DNA of 64,000 bases from an uncultured Lachnospiraceae bacterium (GCA_934320845.1 CAKRFU010000002.1:124001-188000), one strand, 5' to 3'. Positions 1 to 10,452 are shown, counted from the first letter of the stretch. Translations and numbers: made by a program. The notes: generated by a model not told the origin, from the letters alone.

Positions 1-60
1 TATATCGTTTGTCCGGAGTTTTTATTTGGAAAAAATCTTCCCCTATACAACATATTTAAA

Positions 61-100
61 TGATGTTTGGGTCAAAAGGTATTTTGAATCTTGCATCATT
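61..100. repeat. Short hairpin repeat element, copy A
   Basis: Nested inverted repeat: outer arms TGATG and CATCA, inner arms TCAAAA and TTTTGA. The same layout with related sequence recurs at 17486-17526 and 19471-19507, always between genes. It sits between the left window edge and thiC and has no T-run, so it does not look like an ordinary terminator. Confidence 0.55.
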
Positions 101-146
101 TAAATTAATACATAAATTTCGACAAATTGTTTAACGGAGGTAAAAA

Positions 147-1454
147 ATGGAATACGCTACACAGATGGATGCCGCAAGAAAAGGCATTTATACAAAAGAA
201 CTTCTTGCAGTTGCAGAAGATGAAAAATTTGATAAGGATGAGCTTATAAAACTTGTTGCAGAAGGAAAAGTAATAATTCCGGCAAACAAAAATCATAAAT
301 GTTTAAAGCCTAGCGGAATCGGAACAAAACTCAGAACAAAGATAAATGTCAATCTTGGAACATCAAGAGACTGGACGGATCTTGACATGGAGATGGAAAA
401 AGTAAAAAGTGCAGTAGACATGGGCGCAGAAGCCATCATGGACTTAAGTTCATGTGGTGACACACAGGTGTTCAGACGCAAACTTACAAGTGAATGTCCT
501 GCTGTTATCGGAACTGTTCCTATATATGATGCAGTTGTATATTATAAAAAAGCACTTAAGGATATTACTGCAAAAGAATGGATTGATGTCGTGAGAATGC
601 ACGCTGAGGACGGCGTTGACTTTATGACTATTCATTGTGGTATCAACAAGGAGACTGCAAGAAGATTTAAGAGAAATAAAAGACTCATGAATATTGTTTC
701 AAGAGGTGGTTCGATAATCTATGCATGGATGGAGATGACAGGAAATGAAAATCCATTCTATGAGTATTATGACGAAGTGCTTGATATATGCAGACAGTAT
801 GATGTGACAATGAGTCTCGGTGATGCATGCCGTCCGGGATGTCTCAAAGATGCTACGGATGCAGCTCAGATTGAAGAACTTATTGCACTCTCAGAGCTTA
901 CAAACAGAGCATGGGAAAAGGACGTTCAGGTAATGATAGAAGGACCGGGACATATGCCGCTTAATCAGATAAAAGCAAATATGGAAGTACAGCAGGCAAT
1001 GTGCAAAGGAGCACCGTTCTATGTACTTGGACCACTCGTAACAGATATTGCACCTGGATATGACCATATTACAGCTGCAATAGGTGGCGCGATAGCCGCA
1101 ACATACGGAGCATCTTTCCTCTGCTATGTAACTCCGGCAGAACATCTTAGACTTCCGGATGTAAATGACGTAAAAGAAGGAATTATTGCATCAAAGATAG
1201 CCGCACATGCAGCCGATATAGCTAAAGGTGTTCCGGGAGCAAGAGACTGGGATGACAACATGGGACAGGCGAGAAAGGATCTTGACTGGGAAAAGACATT
1301 TGAGTATTCAATCGACCCTGAAAAAGCTAGAGCATATCGTGCATCAGCAAAACCTGAGAAAGAGGATACATGTTCAATGTGCGGAAACTTCTGTGCAGTA
1401 AAGAATATGAATAAGATACTTGACGGAGAAATCGTATCTATATTTGATGAATAA
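147..1454 (+). CDS. thiC: Phosphomethylpyrimidine synthase ThiC
   Basis: Makes the pyrimidine half of thiamine (HMP phosphate) from aminoimidazole ribotide by radical-SAM chemistry in the cytoplasm. The 435-residue length fits the short clostridial form that lacks the extra N-terminal domain of the E. coli enzyme. The body carries ThiC blocks such as IEGPGHMPL and [14 protein letters not shown], and the C-terminal iron-sulfur Cys cluster is at C409, C412 and C416. As read, the spacing is CX2CX3C; the E. coli form is CX2CX4C. Start ATG follows AACGGAGG. No TPP riboswitch motif is visible in the 146 bases upstream, although the window edge limits that view. thiE lies 2.3 kb away on the other strand, so the pathway is only loosely clustered here. 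Confidence 0.97.
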   Translation: MEYATQMDAARKGIYTKELLAVAEDEKFDKDELIKLVAEGKVIIPANKNHKCLKPSGIGTKLRTKINVNLGTSRDWTDLDMEMEKVKSAVDMGAEAIMDLSSCGDTQVFRRKLTSECPAVIGTVPIYDAVVYYKKALKDITAKEWIDVVRMHAEDGVDFMTIHCGINKETARRFKRNKRLMNIVSRGGSIIYAWMEMTGNENPFYEYYDEVLDICRQYDVTMSLGDACRPGCLKDATDAAQIEELIALSELTNRAWEKDVQVMIEGPGHMPLNQIKANMEVQQAMCKGAPFYVLGPLVTDIAPGYDHITAAIGGAIAATYGASFLCYVTPAEHLRLPDVNDVKEGIIASKIAAHAADIAKGVPGARDWDDNMGQARKDLDWEKTFEYSIDPEKARAYRASAKPEKEDTCSMCGNFCAVKNMNKILDGEIVSIFDE

Positions 1455-1481
1455 TTTAATCTGATTTTTATAAAAAAACGC

Positions 1482-1520
1482 AACGCAGACTGAGTTTTTG
1501 TTTTCAGTCTGCGTTTATTG
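1482..1520. terminator. Bidirectional rho-independent terminator
   Basis: Arms AACGCAGACTGA and TCAGTCTGCGTT around a T-rich loop, with an A-run before and T-rich sequence after. It separates thiC from the convergent HAD gene and can serve both. Confidence 0.85.
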
Positions 1521-1527
1521 TATAAAA

Positions 1528-2160
1528 CTAGGAGGGTTTTACCAGTATTTCATCAGCATTTTTTAAAATTTCGTCCCATTCATTTTTAGCAAAATCATCA
1601 TATACTGCTACTGTTTTACAGCCTGCGGCTTTTGCGGAAAGAATAGAGTATAGTGCATCTTCGTATACAATTGTATCTTCGGGTTTAAAGCCGAGAGAAG
1701 CAGCTACATTTATAAAAGTTTCAGGTACGGTTTTATCTGTCTCAAAATCCTGGCATGAAAAAAGTTTGTCGAAATATTCTAGGATGTTGAGACGCTTAAA
1801 AGCTGCCTCGGCACATTGTACAGGTGATGCTGATAAAATGATTATTGTCTCGCCGTTTTCATGAAGCTTTTTTAACAATTCTGTCATTCCGGGCTTTGCC
1901 GGTATTTCATTTTTATATTTGTTAAGCGAAAAATCATAAATATCTTTTACTATTTCATCTACGGTTTTATCAAGACCGAGTTCTATAAAGTATTTTGCAG
2001 CATTTTCGAGAGTATACGACTCAATAAGTTTATTTACGCCTTCATCATGTGGTATATCATATGACTCGAGATAATCTGATGCTATGGTCGACCACATTGG
2101 CATTGAGTCAAGTATCGTTCCGTCCATATCGAATATATGCAGCTTGTGGGTTGTGTTCAT
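1528..2160 (-). CDS. HAD-superfamily phosphatase (beta-phosphoglucomutase-like subgroup)
   Basis: Cytoplasmic haloacid-dehalogenase-fold phosphatase of 210 residues. The N-terminal FDMDGTILDSM (D10 and D12 in the DxDGT nucleophile motif) is motif I, ILSASP is motif II, and VYEDALYSILSAKAAG carries the motif III/IV region. A cap domain lies between motifs I and II, as in subfamily I phosphatases such as beta-phosphoglucomutase and phosphoglycolate phosphatase. The substrate cannot be read from sequence. Start ATG is preceded by AAGGAGGTAGCG on the minus strand. It is convergent with thiC and divergent from the exported protein at 2509; a role in thiamine phosphate handling is possible only by proximity. 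Confidence 0.88.
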   Translation of the reverse strand: MNTTHKLHIFDMDGTILDSMPMWSTIASDYLESYDIPHDEGVNKLIESYTLENAAKYFIELGLDKTVDEIVKDIYDFSLNKYKNEIPAKPGMTELLKKLHENGETIIILSASPVQCAEAAFKRLNILEYFDKLFSCQDFETDKTVPETFINVAASLGFKPEDTIVYEDALYSILSAKAAGCKTVAVYDDFAKNEWDEILKNADEILVKPS

Positions 2161-2345
2161 CGCTACCTCCTTGCAAAGTGTTTACAATTGCTTGTTATAA
2201 GCTGTTAAAAGGAAAACTGTTTCGTTGTTACAAATCCATAATAACATACAATATTATAAAATAACAAGAAAGAGGGCTGCAAAAGATGTTTTGCAGAAGG
2301 CGTTTATTAGTATTATAAAAATATTTCAAAAATATCTGATTTATT

Positions 2346-2375
2346 TTGTTCAAAAACAAAAAAATGTGGTATAAC
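2346..2375 (+). promoter_or_regulatory. Sigma-A type promoter for the exported protein gene
   Basis: TTGTTC, 18-base spacer, TATAAC, placed about 130 bases before the start at 2509. Confidence 0.5.
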
Positions 2376-2411
2376 TAAGGGGATAGCTCTAAATATGTTA
2401 AGGAAGAAGAA

Positions 2412-2474
2412 ATGGGACAGATGGAAGAAGTTTTGGCGATGTTAGAGGACACTCGTGTTGAAGTATCGCCGTAA
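2412..2474 (+). CDS. Possible 20-residue leader peptide
   Basis: A short ORF (MGQMEEVLAMLEDTRVEVSP) just behind the promoter at 2346, preceded by AGGAAGAAGA as a usable ribosome-binding site and ending 34 bases before the next start. It could be a leader peptide, or chance. I recognise no family. Confidence 0.25.
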   Translation: MGQMEEVLAMLEDTRVEVSP

Positions 2475-2508
2475 AGAGCAAATAAAACTTATACTAGGGA
2501 GGGATGTT

Positions 2509-3540
2509 ATGTTTAAAAAGACAGTAAGAAATGCTGTGATAATAGCATTTGCAGCAGTTATACTTTTGGGAGGAGCTGCATTTTCACTGAATAAGTCACA
2601 GGCGGCAAAAAAAGTAAGTATAACAAAAAACGTAAAAGTATATGAAAACACAGAAACAAACAAGATTTCACCCTATCTGAGTATTACTCGGTCGTTTAAT
2701 TCAAGAAAATTTGAATCAGGGATGGGCAGCAGATGCTTTTTTTATGATATTAAAGAAAAGAAACTGGAACAAAAAGGAACAGTGCCATATAATTCTTCAC
2801 ATCCGCTTACTCTGTATTCAACCAGAAATGATAAGATATACTATTCGGCATTTAGCGGAAAAGGGAAAGGAAACCAGATTTATTTATATAAGCCCGGAAC
2901 GAGAGTAAAAAAGACAAATCAGTTTTGTGATTTTAATTATTTTATCCAGTGTGGGAAACAATATTTTATGGCAGCTAACTTACTACACTATTACTGTATT
3001 GAACCAATTGTCTGTGATGCAGAGTTTCAGAATTGCAGCCGTGTTATGTTCGATAAGAAAGATGACCGTTTCACATGGATGGTAAGTACAGTTCCAAAGG
3101 AAAATAAAATAGTTTTCTCTTACTATTCAGACAGTGAAATGAGAAAGGCAGACGACGAAGGTCGTAATGCACCTTCTAAAATTGCCATGCTCGATATGGA
3201 GACAAAAAAGACAAAAACTGTTTATAAAACGAAATATTATATAGACGGAATAGCGTGCGAGGGAAAAAAGCTGATATTAAGTTGTGCACCTAATGGACTT
3301 ACTACCAGACAGAAACATAAAATCTATGAGGTAAATTTAGATACAAAAAAGCGTGTAAGACTGAAACTGCCTTTTTATATAATGGATCAAATGGCTCTCT
3401 ATGACAATGTTCTGTATTTCCTAGGCTGGAAAGGGGATACAAGGGGCATATATGCTTATAATCTTACTACAAAAAAATATGATGTTATTATGGAAGAAGT
3501 AGAAGATGAGTTTATTAATGGATTTTCATTAAATTATTAA
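2509..3540 (+). CDS. Exported protein of unknown function, beta-propeller-like
   Basis: 343 residues from ATG at 2509, chosen because GGGAGG stands 6 bases before it and because a hydrophobic signal segment then begins almost at once (residues 8-25, cut near AQAAKK). The rest is a series of repeated units of the style 'xxKIYYSAxxxxxNQIYLYKPGT', 'KIAMLDMETKKTKTVYKT' and 'GIYAYNLTTKKYDVI', spaced by about 40-60 residues. This resembles the blades of secreted DUF5050-like or WD/PQQ-like propellers. No catalytic motif is visible. It stands alone behind its own promoter and ends at a strong hairpin. A surface binding or scaffolding role is an inference. Confidence 0.65.
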   Translation: MFKKTVRNAVIIAFAAVILLGGAAFSLNKSQAAKKVSITKNVKVYENTETNKISPYLSITRSFNSRKFESGMGSRCFFYDIKEKKLEQKGTVPYNSSHPLTLYSTRNDKIYYSAFSGKGKGNQIYLYKPGTRVKKTNQFCDFNYFIQCGKQYFMAANLLHYYCIEPIVCDAEFQNCSRVMFDKKDDRFTWMVSTVPKENKIVFSYYSDSEMRKADDEGRNAPSKIAMLDMETKKTKTVYKTKYYIDGIACEGKKLILSCAPNGLTTRQKHKIYEVNLDTKKRVRLKLPFYIMDQMALYDNVLYFLGWKGDTRGIYAYNLTTKKYDVIMEEVEDEFINGFSLNY

Positions 3541-3547
3541 GCTTTAT

Positions 3548-3580
3548 TTGCCTATATCGAGTTTACTCGAATATAGGCAA
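3548..3580. terminator. Perfect hairpin after the exported protein gene
   Basis: Arms TTGCCTATATCGAGT and ACTCGAATATAGGCAA (one bulged A), with no T-run behind it. It may protect the 3' end or act together with the true terminator at 3644. Confidence 0.6.
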
Positions 3581-3643
3581 GTAAAGCAGAATGTCAAAAT
3601 TGTATTTTTACTGAGAGTACGTCAATAAATCAAAGGCTTAGTA

Positions 3644-3692
3644 ATGCTTAAAATCATGTTATAAAAGATTGATTTTAAGCATTTTTGTTTTG
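3644..3692 (+). terminator. Rho-independent terminator
   Basis: Arms AATGCTTAAAATCA and TGATTTTAAGCATT followed by a T-rich tract (TTTGTTTT). It ends rightward transcription toward the convergent thiE gene. Confidence 0.8.
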
Positions 3693-3734
3693 CCTAATGT
3701 ATTGCGATAAGTATTATTTATATTTATTTGATTA

Positions 3735-4373
3735 TTATTTAATAACATCTTTCATAATTGAAACAAGTTCTTTTGTAGCTTTGCCGGGGTTACTTGCTCC
3801 AAAAAGTGCGGAGATTACGGCAACTCCGTCTATATCGGTTCCCTTAAGTTCTCTAACATTAGAATGGTCGATGCCACCGATAGCAACGACAGGAATGGAA
3901 ACGCTGTTGCATATTTCTTTCAGTGTGCTAAGTTCAAGTGGTTTTGTATCTTTTTTTGTGTTTGTGCTAAAGACTGCACCTGCACCGATATAATCTGCAC
4001 CGAGTTCTTCTGCTTTTTTTGCAAGTGCAACGCTTGGAGCTGTCATTCCGATAATTTTGTTATCTCCGAGAAGCTTTCTTGCTTCAACATAATCCATATC
4101 ATTTTGACCTATATGAACACCGTCAACATCTGCTTCCATAACAGCATAAATATCATCATCAATAACGACGGGAACATTATACCTGGCAGCAATCTCTTTG
4201 ATGTGTACCGCTTCTTTTACGAGTTCGTCGTGCGTCATGTTTTTTTCACGGATTTGTAAAAATGTGGCACCGTTTTTAAGAACTTCCTCTACCTGCTGTT
4301 CAAGAGTCTGTGTGCCTGTCCAGTGTCTGTCTGTTATAGCATATACAAGCATGCTTTCTTTATTTACTTTCAT
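3735..4373 (-). CDS. thiE: Thiamine-phosphate synthase ThiE
   Basis: Joins HMP diphosphate and thiazole phosphate to give thiamine phosphate. The 212-residue TIM barrel shows the family blocks: LYAITDR-like start (VYAITDRHWTG), FLQIREKNM for substrate and diphosphate contact, VVIDDDIYAVMEADVDGVHIGQNDM, GADYIGAGAVFSTNTKKD, and PVVAIGGI near the C-terminus. Length is normal. The minus-strand start ATG follows GAGGATATATAA, a modest site. No thiamine kinase, thiM or thiD is nearby. It is convergent with the exported protein gene and follows the DUF1653 gene after a 52-base gap, so those two might share a transcript. Confidence 0.95.
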   Translation of the reverse strand: MKVNKESMLVYAITDRHWTGTQTLEQQVEEVLKNGATFLQIREKNMTHDELVKEAVHIKEIAARYNVPVVIDDDIYAVMEADVDGVHIGQNDMDYVEARKLLGDNKIIGMTAPSVALAKKAEELGADYIGAGAVFSTNTKKDTKPLELSTLKEICNSVSIPVVAIGGIDHSNVRELKGTDIDGVAVISALFGASNPGKATKELVSIMKDVIK

Positions 4374-4425
4374 TTATATATCCTCATTTCTTTATAATTA
4401 TTGCAGACATTTTTAATATTGATTT

Positions 4426-5151
4426 TTAACGAAGTCTGTTGCATTCATAATGCTCATGTGTTTCAAGACAATTCAAAATTGTGTCAAAATGCTGTTCCTT
4501 GCTGCCCTCATCGAGAACAAGGTCAAGAGTAACGGCAATATTGTTAAGCATAGTATCATTAAGATATGGTTCAAGACTTGAAAAAATATGGCGTTTATCG
4601 TGATAATTTTCAGCATCAAGGAAAATCATAAGACCTTTTGCAGCCAATTGAGTGTCTGAAATTTTTCCGGAAAGTTTTCTTTCGACCTGACCCGATAAAA
4701 GTGCATCAGTGATTTCTTCGTCTGATACGGTTATAGTTTCTTTGGCAGGTATGATATTTGTATCTGCAGTTGATTTTTTAGACTGTACGGTGCCTGGTTC
4801 TGCAACTGCGATTCCTTGATAAATTGATTTTTGTTCCATGTTTGATTTTGCCAGTGGTTCGGGAGATTTCATAGAATTTGGCATACAGTCTGCATCCTCT
4901 GTCTTTTGGCAGTCATCGAACATGATTCTTTCAAATCTATATTCCTGCGTTGCACCGGGATATTTTTCTTTATCAAGTTTTTCAAGAAACATTGAAAGAG
5001 GTCTTACCCAGATTTTAAAAGGAGTGTACATCGCTTGATATACAACCATTGGCGTATTGTCCTCACTGTTTTCTGCCAATGCTCTTACCTGATATATCTG
5101 TCCTTTAAAATGTTTGTAAAATTCTCCGGCATTTACGGTTTTCTGCGTCAT
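4426..5151 (-). CDS. DUF1653 domain protein
   Basis: 241 residues from ATG at 5151, preceded by GAAAGG at 10 bases; an in-frame TTG six codons upstream has no better site. Residues 8-60 match the DUF1653 pattern (FYKHFKGQIYQV, then PMVVYQAMY, then WVRPLSMF). Usually this domain is a small stand-alone protein of about 70 residues. Here it is followed by a low-complexity linker (about 75-135) and a helical C-terminal region of about 100 residues ending in an acidic, His-rich tail. The biochemical role of DUF1653 is not established to my knowledge. It is divergent from recA. Confidence 0.7.
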   Translation of the reverse strand: MTQKTVNAGEFYKHFKGQIYQVRALAENSEDNTPMVVYQAMYTPFKIWVRPLSMFLEKLDKEKYPGATQEYRFERIMFDDCQKTEDADCMPNSMKSPEPLAKSNMEQKSIYQGIAVAEPGTVQSKKSTADTNIIPAKETITVSDEEITDALLSGQVERKLSGKISDTQLAAKGLMIFLDAENYHDKRHIFSSLEPYLNDTMLNNIAVTLDLVLDEGSKEQHFDTILNCLETHEHYECNRLR

Positions 5152-5439
5152 AAAAACACGACCTTTCAAAATAATAGTATGATATATGTATGAAAAATAG
5201 TGTTAGATTTAGGCTCATATATCATAATGTATATAGTCTAACACAAAATCGTATATGTTGCTAAAAAAATATCATTGTAAAAAATAAAGTTTTTGTCTGT
5301 TTTTTGCAAAAATGACAAATAATGACGAAAATTTAATTTCCTTTATAAAGAATATACAGAAAATAAAATGTATTTTTGTAAAAAAATCATATGGAAACGG
5401 ATAGTACAAAAAAATATAATTTATCTGTGCAAAAAATGA

Positions 5440-5466
5440 TTGACAATTCTATATAAAAAATATAAT
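5440..5466 (+). promoter_or_regulatory. recA promoter
   Basis: TTGACA at 5440-5445 and TATAAT at 5461-5466. The spacer is 15 bases, shorter than ideal; TAATAT two bases on gives 17. Confidence 0.7.
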
Positions 5467-5477
5467 ATAGATGTCAG

Positions 5478-5489
5478 GAACATCTGTTC
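5478..5489. promoter_or_regulatory. LexA (SOS) operator of recA
   Basis: GAACatctGTTC matches the Gram-positive LexA half-sites GAAC-N4-GTTC. It lies 11 bases behind the -10 element, where bound LexA would block the transcription start, and before AAGGAGG. Confidence 0.85.
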
Positions 5490-5508
5490 GTAAAAGGAGG
5501 ATTTAAAA

Positions 5509-6603
5509 ATGGCAAAACCAAATATTGATGAGAACAAGTTAAAAGCATTAGAGTCTGCTATGGCACAGATAGAGAGAAATTATGGAAAAGGCGCAGTTAT
5601 GAAACTTGGAGATAATACGCATCTCAATGTTGAAACAGTGCCATCAGGTTCACTTTCTCTTGACATTGCTCTTGGAGTCGGCGGTGTTCCGAAAGGAAGA
5701 GTTGTTGAAGTGTATGGACCGGAGTCAGGAGGAAAGACTACAGTAGCCCTTCATATGGTGGCAGAGGTACAAAAAAGAGGAGGCATTGCAGGATTTATAG
5801 ATGCAGAGCATGCCCTTGATCCGGTATATGCAAAAAAGATTGGTGTAGATATTGACAATTTATATATATCACAGCCTGACACAGGTGAGCAGGCACTTGA
5901 GATTACAGAGACTATGGTTCGTTCAGGAGCTATAGATATAGTTATCGTGGATTCAGTTGCGGCACTTGTTCCAAAGGCTGAGATTGAGGGAGATATGGGT
6001 GACAGTCATGTGGGACTTCAGGCGAGACTTATGTCTCAGGCACTCAGAAAGCTTACAGCTATTATAGGAAAAACAAGTTGTACAGTTATATTTATCAACC
6101 AGCTTCGTGAAAAAGTAGGTGTTATGTTTGGAAATCCTGAGACTACTACAGGTGGTCGTGCACTTAAATATTATTCATCTATCAGACTTGAGGTAAGACG
6201 TGGTGAGCAGATAAAGAAAGATGGTGAAGCTATCGGAAACCGTACACGCATAAAGGTTGTGAAAAATAAGGTTGCACCACCATTCCGTGAAGCGGAAGTT
6301 GATATTATATACGGAGAGGGTATATCAAGAGAAGGAGATATTCTTGACCTTGCTGCAAAAGAAGATATAGTAAACAAGAGTGGTGCGTGGTATGCATACG
6401 ATGGAAATAAGATTGGTCAGGGAAGAGAGAATGCAAAGACATATCTCAAAGAACATCCAGATGTTATGGCTGAGATTGAGCAGAAGGTAAGGGAAAAGTT
6501 TTCAAAAGAAATTAAATCGGATGAAGAAGAAAGCGTATTTGCTGATGAGACAGAAAATACAGAAACACCGGCAGACAGCATTATTGAAGAGAAAGAAAAT
6601 TAA
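5509..6603 (+). CDS. recA: Recombinase A
   Basis: DNA strand-exchange protein and LexA co-protease of homologous recombination and the SOS response. The 364 residues contain Walker [10 protein letters not shown] (about 67-75), Walker [12 protein letters not shown], the L2 DNA-binding loop region [22 protein letters not shown], and an acidic C-terminal tail ([13 protein letters not shown] style). Length is typical. The start follows AAGGAGGATTTAAAA. The upstream LexA box indicates SOS induction, and recX follows after 8 bases, so RecA and its modulator are co-expressed. Confidence 0.99.
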   Translation: MAKPNIDENKLKALESAMAQIERNYGKGAVMKLGDNTHLNVETVPSGSLSLDIALGVGGVPKGRVVEVYGPESGGKTTVALHMVAEVQKRGGIAGFIDAEHALDPVYAKKIGVDIDNLYISQPDTGEQALEITETMVRSGAIDIVIVDSVAALVPKAEIEGDMGDSHVGLQARLMSQALRKLTAIIGKTSCTVIFINQLREKVGVMFGNPETTTGGRALKYYSSIRLEVRRGEQIKKDGEAIGNRTRIKVVKNKVAPPFREAEVDIIYGEGISREGDILDLAAKEDIVNKSGAWYAYDGNKIGQGRENAKTYLKEHPDVMAEIEQKVREKFSKEIKSDEEESVFADETENTETPADSIIEEKEN

Positions 6604-6611
6604 GATTTGTC

Positions 6612-7091
6612 ATGGCAGTAAGTGAAGAAAAAAATGATGAGTTATTAAAAGCAAAAAAGAGAGCCATGCTTATATTACAGCATAATGACAGAACAGAGTG
6701 GGAACTTACAGACAAACTGTCAAAGGCGGGCTTTAGTGACGAGGCCGTAAACGAAGCTGTAGATTATGTCAGAAGTTTTCATTATATTGATGATGAGAGA
6801 TATGCAAGGAGATTTGTTGAAATATATCATGAAAGCAGAAGTATAAAGAGACTTAGACAGGATCTTTATAAGAGACATGTTTCAGAGCATTATATAGAGC
6901 TGGCACTTGAAAATATAGATTATGATGACAGTGCGGCACTCAAAAGACAATTTGAAAAGCTTGGGATTGACGCAGAAAAAGCTTCAGAACTTTCATATGA
7001 AGAAAGTCAGAAGATTGTAGCAAAACTTTATAGAAAAGGCTTTTCTGTTGGAAGTATTAAAGATATGCTGTACGATTTGAAATCCAAATAA
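6612..7091 (+). CDS. recX: RecA regulator RecX
   Basis: Binds RecA filaments and limits or tunes their activity. 159 residues made of three-helix repeats; family marks are REDIDDERYARRF-like HYIDDERYARRFVEIYHE at about 56-73 and ALKRQFEKLG later. It follows recA by 8 bases without a strong ribosome-binding site of its own (a purine-rich stretch inside the end of recA is the only candidate), which suggests translational coupling and low yield. The next gene, rpsL, has its own strong promoter. Confidence 0.93.
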   Translation: MAVSEEKNDELLKAKKRAMLILQHNDRTEWELTDKLSKAGFSDEAVNEAVDYVRSFHYIDDERYARRFVEIYHESRSIKRLRQDLYKRHVSEHYIELALENIDYDDSAALKRQFEKLGIDAEKASELSYEESQKIVAKLYRKGFSVGSIKDMLYDLKSK

Positions 7092-7119
7092 AATTGCCAA
7101 ATAAATTTAGAAAAAAGTC

Positions 7120-7148
7120 TTGACAAGCGCATACTTACTTATTATACT
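7120..7148 (+). promoter_or_regulatory. Strong str-operon promoter
   Basis: TTGACA, exact 17-base spacer, TATACT, about 60 bases before rpsL. It is the best consensus promoter in the left half of the window. Confidence 0.88.
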
Positions 7149-7209
7149 GAGTGAGTGTGCGTTTTTGCATACATTAACTTTTTGACTATAAACATAGGAG
7201 GTGAAATTA

Positions 7210-7623
7210 ATGCCAACATTTAACCAGTTAGTAAGAAAAGGAAGAAAGGCCTCAACAAAGAAGTCTAATTCTCCTGCACTTCAGTACACTTACAATTCTT
7301 TGAACAAGAAAACAGTAGCACAGAGCTCTCCACAGAAGAGAGGTGTTTGTACTGCAGTTCGTACTGCTACACCTAAGAAACCTAACTCAGCTCTTAGAAA
7401 AACAGCCAGAGTTCGTCTCTCAAACGGTATCGAAGTAACTAGCTACATCCCAGGTGAAGGACACAACCTTCAGGAGCATAGCGTAGTTCTTATCCGTGGT
7501 GGTAGAGTAAAGGATTTACCTGGTACAAGATACCATATCGTTCGTGGTACACTTGATACAGCAGGTGTTGCAAACAGAAAGCAGGGTCGTTCTAAGTATG
7601 GAGCAAAGAGACCTAAGAAGTAA
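7210..7623 (+). CDS. rpsL: 30S ribosomal protein S12
   Basis: 137 residues from ATG at 7210, behind TAGGAGGTGA; the family start MPTFNQLVR fixes this choice over an in-frame GTG three codons earlier. The decoding-site segments [11 protein letters not shown] and [12 protein letters not shown], where streptomycin-resistance changes occur, are intact and wild-type-like (Lys in PKKPN, Lys in VKDLP). S12 sits at the decoding centre. It is the first gene of rpsL-rpsG-fusA with its own promoter; rpoBC does not precede it as in many Firmicutes. Codon use (CGT, GGT, AAC) is of the highly expressed type. Confidence 0.98.
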   Translation: MPTFNQLVRKGRKASTKKSNSPALQYTYNSLNKKTVAQSSPQKRGVCTAVRTATPKKPNSALRKTARVRLSNGIEVTSYIPGEGHNLQEHSVVLIRGGRVKDLPGTRYHIVRGTLDTAGVANRKQGRSKYGAKRPKK

Positions 7624-7640
7624 GATTCACTAATTTGGAG

Positions 7641-7684
7641 AAGTGCCGGATTAATTTCACATAATTAACCTGGTGCGGACACTT
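7641..7684 (+). promoter_or_regulatory. Structured rpsL-rpsG intercistronic RNA
   Basis: The 154-base gap can fold: outer stem AAGTGCCG with CGGACACTT (one bulge), inner stem GATTAATT with AATTAACC. In E. coli the S12-S7 gap is the target of S7 feedback control. This could be the counterpart here, but the E. coli structure is not recognisable. Confidence 0.4.
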
Positions 7685-7705
7685 AGAAATTGTGAGTACC
7701 GATGA

Positions 7706-8248
<543 letters not shown>

Positions 8249-8262
8249 GGAGGTAAAGAGTC

Positions 8263-10383
8263 TTGGCTGGAAGAGAATATCCACTTGATAGAACTAGAAA
8301 TATCGGTATCATGGCTCATATCGATGCCGGTAAGACTACATTAACAGAGCGTATCTTATATTACACAGGTGTAAACTATAAGATCGGTGAGACACATGAT
8401 GGTGCCTCAACAATGGACTGGATGGAGCAGGAAAAAGAAAGAGGTATCACAATTACTTCAGCTGCTACAACATGTCATTGGACACTTGAAGATCATCATA
8501 AGAAGAAACCAGGTGCTTTAGAGCATCGTATCAACATCATTGATACACCGGGACACGTAGACTTCACAGTTGAGGTTGAGCGTTCACTTCGTGTACTTGA
8601 TGGTGCTGTAGGTGTGTTTGATGCTAAGGCTGGTGTTGAGCCTCAGTCAGAAAACGTATGGCGTCAGGCTGACACATACAATGTACCTCGTATGGCATTC
8701 ATCAATAAGATGGATAAAATGGGTGCAGATTTCTTCATGTCTGTACAGACAATTATTGATCGTCTTGGAAAAAATGCTATCCCTGTTCAGATTCCAATCG
8801 GTAAGGAAGACAGCTTTATCGGACTTATCGACCTTTTTGAAATGGATGCATATTACTATAAAAATGATGAGGGAACAGATATTGAAATCACTACAATACC
8901 TGATGATCTCAAAGACCTCGCTGATGAGTGGCACAACAACCTTATCGAGAAAGTCTGCGAGTTAGATGATGACTTGTTAGAGAAATATCTCGAAGGTGAA
9001 GAGCCAACAATCGACGAGTTAAAGAAAGCACTTCGTAAAGGAACAATCGCTTGTGAAGCAGTACCTGTATATTGCGGTTCTGCATATAAGAACAAGGGTG
9101 TTCAGAAGTTACTTGATGGCGTAGTTGAGTTCATGCCTGCACCAACAGATATCCCTGATATCACAGGTACAGACGAAGAAGGTAACGAAGTTGTTCGTAA
9201 ATCTTCTGATGACGAGCCATTCTCAGCACTTGCATTCAAGATTATGACTGACCCATTCGTTGGAAAGCTTGCATTCTTCCGTGTTTATTCAGGAACATTA
9301 AACTCAGGTTCATATGTTCTTAATGCAACAAAGCAGAAGAAAGAGCGTGTAGGTCGTATCGTGCAGATGCATGCTAACAGCCGTAGCGAAATCGACAAAG
9401 TTTACTCTGGTGATATCGCAGCAGCAGTAGGATTTAAGATTACAACAACAGGTGATACAATCTGTGATGAGCAGCATCCTGTTATTCTTGAATCTATGGA
9501 ATTCCCTGAGCCTGTTATCGAGCTCGCTATTGAGCCTAAGACAAAGAATGATCAGGGTAAGATGGGTGAAGCTTTAGCAAAACTTGCTGAAGAAGATCCA
9601 ACATTTAAAGCTCATACAGATCAGGAGACTGGTCAGACAATTATCGCAGGTATGGGTGAGCTTCATCTTGAAGTTATCGTAGACAGACTTCTTCGTGAGT
9701 TCAATGTAGAAGCTAATGTAGGTGCTCCACAGGTTGCATACAAAGAGACATTTACAACTGCTGTTGATATTGATAGCAAATATGCTAAACAGTCAGGTGG
9801 ACGTGGTCAGTACGGACATTGTAAAGTTAAGTTTGAGCCTATGGATCCTAACGGTGAGGAACCATTCAAGTTTGAGTCAACAGTAGTCGGTGGTGCTATT
9901 CCTAAGGAATACATTCCAGCTGTTGGTGAAGGTATCGAGGAAGCAGCTCAGGCTGGTATCCTTGGTGGATTCCCTGTACTTGGTGTACATGCTACTGTAT
10001 GGGATGGTTCATACCATGAAGTCGATTCATCAGAAATGGCATTCCATATTGCCGGTTCTATGGCATTCAAAGATGCTATGAAGAAAGGTAACGCAGTATT
10101 ACTTGAGCCTATCATGAAGGTTGAAGTTACTATGCCTGAGGAATACATGGGTGATGTTATCGGAAGTCTTAACGCTAAGCGTGGACAGATTGAAGGAATG
10201 GATGACATCGGAGGCGGAAAGATTGTTAGAGCTTTCGTTCCACTTGCTGAGATGTTCGGATATTCTACAGAGCTTCGTTCTACAACACAGGGACGTGGTA
10301 ACTACTCAATGTTCTTTGAGAAGTATCAGCAGTGTCCAAAGAATGTTCAGGACAAAGTTCTTGCAGGTAAGAATGCAGAGTAA
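8263..10383 (+). CDS. fusA: Elongation factor G
   Basis: Translocation GTPase of 706 residues. G1 [10 protein letters not shown]3 DTPGHVDF, G4 NKMDK and the five-domain length are all present; [19 protein letters not shown] marks the C-terminal domain. The start is TTG at 8263 after AAGGAGGTAAAGAGTC, and the family N-terminus [22 protein letters not shown] supports it. It is close behind rpsG in the str operon. Codon use is biased as for rpsL and tuf. Confidence 0.98.
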   Translation: MAGREYPLDRTRNIGIMAHIDAGKTTLTERILYYTGVNYKIGETHDGASTMDWMEQEKERGITITSAATTCHWTLEDHHKKKPGALEHRINIIDTPGHVDFTVEVERSLRVLDGAVGVFDAKAGVEPQSENVWRQADTYNVPRMAFINKMDKMGADFFMSVQTIIDRLGKNAIPVQIPIGKEDSFIGLIDLFEMDAYYYKNDEGTDIEITTIPDDLKDLADEWHNNLIEKVCELDDDLLEKYLEGEEPTIDELKKALRKGTIACEAVPVYCGSAYKNKGVQKLLDGVVEFMPAPTDIPDITGTDEEGNEVVRKSSDDEPFSALAFKIMTDPFVGKLAFFRVYSGTLNSGSYVLNATKQKKERVGRIVQMHANSRSEIDKVYSGDIAAAVGFKITTTGDTICDEQHPVILESMEFPEPVIELAIEPKTKNDQGKMGEALAKLAEEDPTFKAHTDQETGQTIIAGMGELHLEVIVDRLLREFNVEANVGAPQVAYKETFTTAVDIDSKYAKQSGGRGQYGHCKVKFEPMDPNGEEPFKFESTVVGGAIPKEYIPAVGEGIEEAAQAGILGGFPVLGVHATVWDGSYHEVDSSEMAFHIAGSMAFKDAMKKGNAVLLEPIMKVEVTMPEEYMGDVIGSLNAKRGQIEGMDDIGGGKIVRAFVPLAEMFGYSTELRSTTQGRGNYSMFFEKYQQCPKNVQDKVLAGKNAE

Positions 10384-10405
10384 TTCTTAAAGATATAAAA
10401 TTTAT

Positions 10406-10452
10406 CATGGAAAAGATTTTTGAAATAATGAATTTTAAGGGTCTTTTCCATG
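10406..10452 (+). terminator. Hairpin behind fusA
   Basis: Arms CATGGAAAAGA and TCTTTTCCATG, followed by a second small hairpin (AAGTCTT/AAAGACTT, about 10456-10472). There is no clear T-run, so termination before tuf may be partial. Confidence 0.5.

Larger units (their letters stand above)
2161..2508. other. Divergent intergenic region with one clear promoter
   Basis: This 348-base gap holds the ribosome-binding site of the minus-strand HAD gene, a rightward promoter at 2346-2375, and a possible 20-codon leader ORF at 2412-2474. No other structure stands out. Confidence 0.5.
5152..5508. other. Divergent regulatory region between the DUF1653 gene and recA
   Basis: This 357-base gap holds the recA promoter and LexA box at its right end. 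An inverted repeat with arms GTGTTAGA (5200-5207) and TCTAACAC (5237-5244) lies in the likely leader of the minus-strand gene. The middle (about 5270-5440) is AT-rich and I see nothing definite in it. Confidence 0.5.

Noticed and set aside
1..63. Open frame from the window edge ending in TGA at 61-63 (20 codons), possible tail of a preceding gene
   Set aside because: Too short to tell from chance, no family recognised, and its stop lies inside the hairpin repeat.
1..146. TPP riboswitch before thiC
   Set aside because: The conserved CTGAGA and ACCTGATCTGGATAATGC-like segments are absent in the visible leader; it might lie left of the window only if the leader were unusually long.
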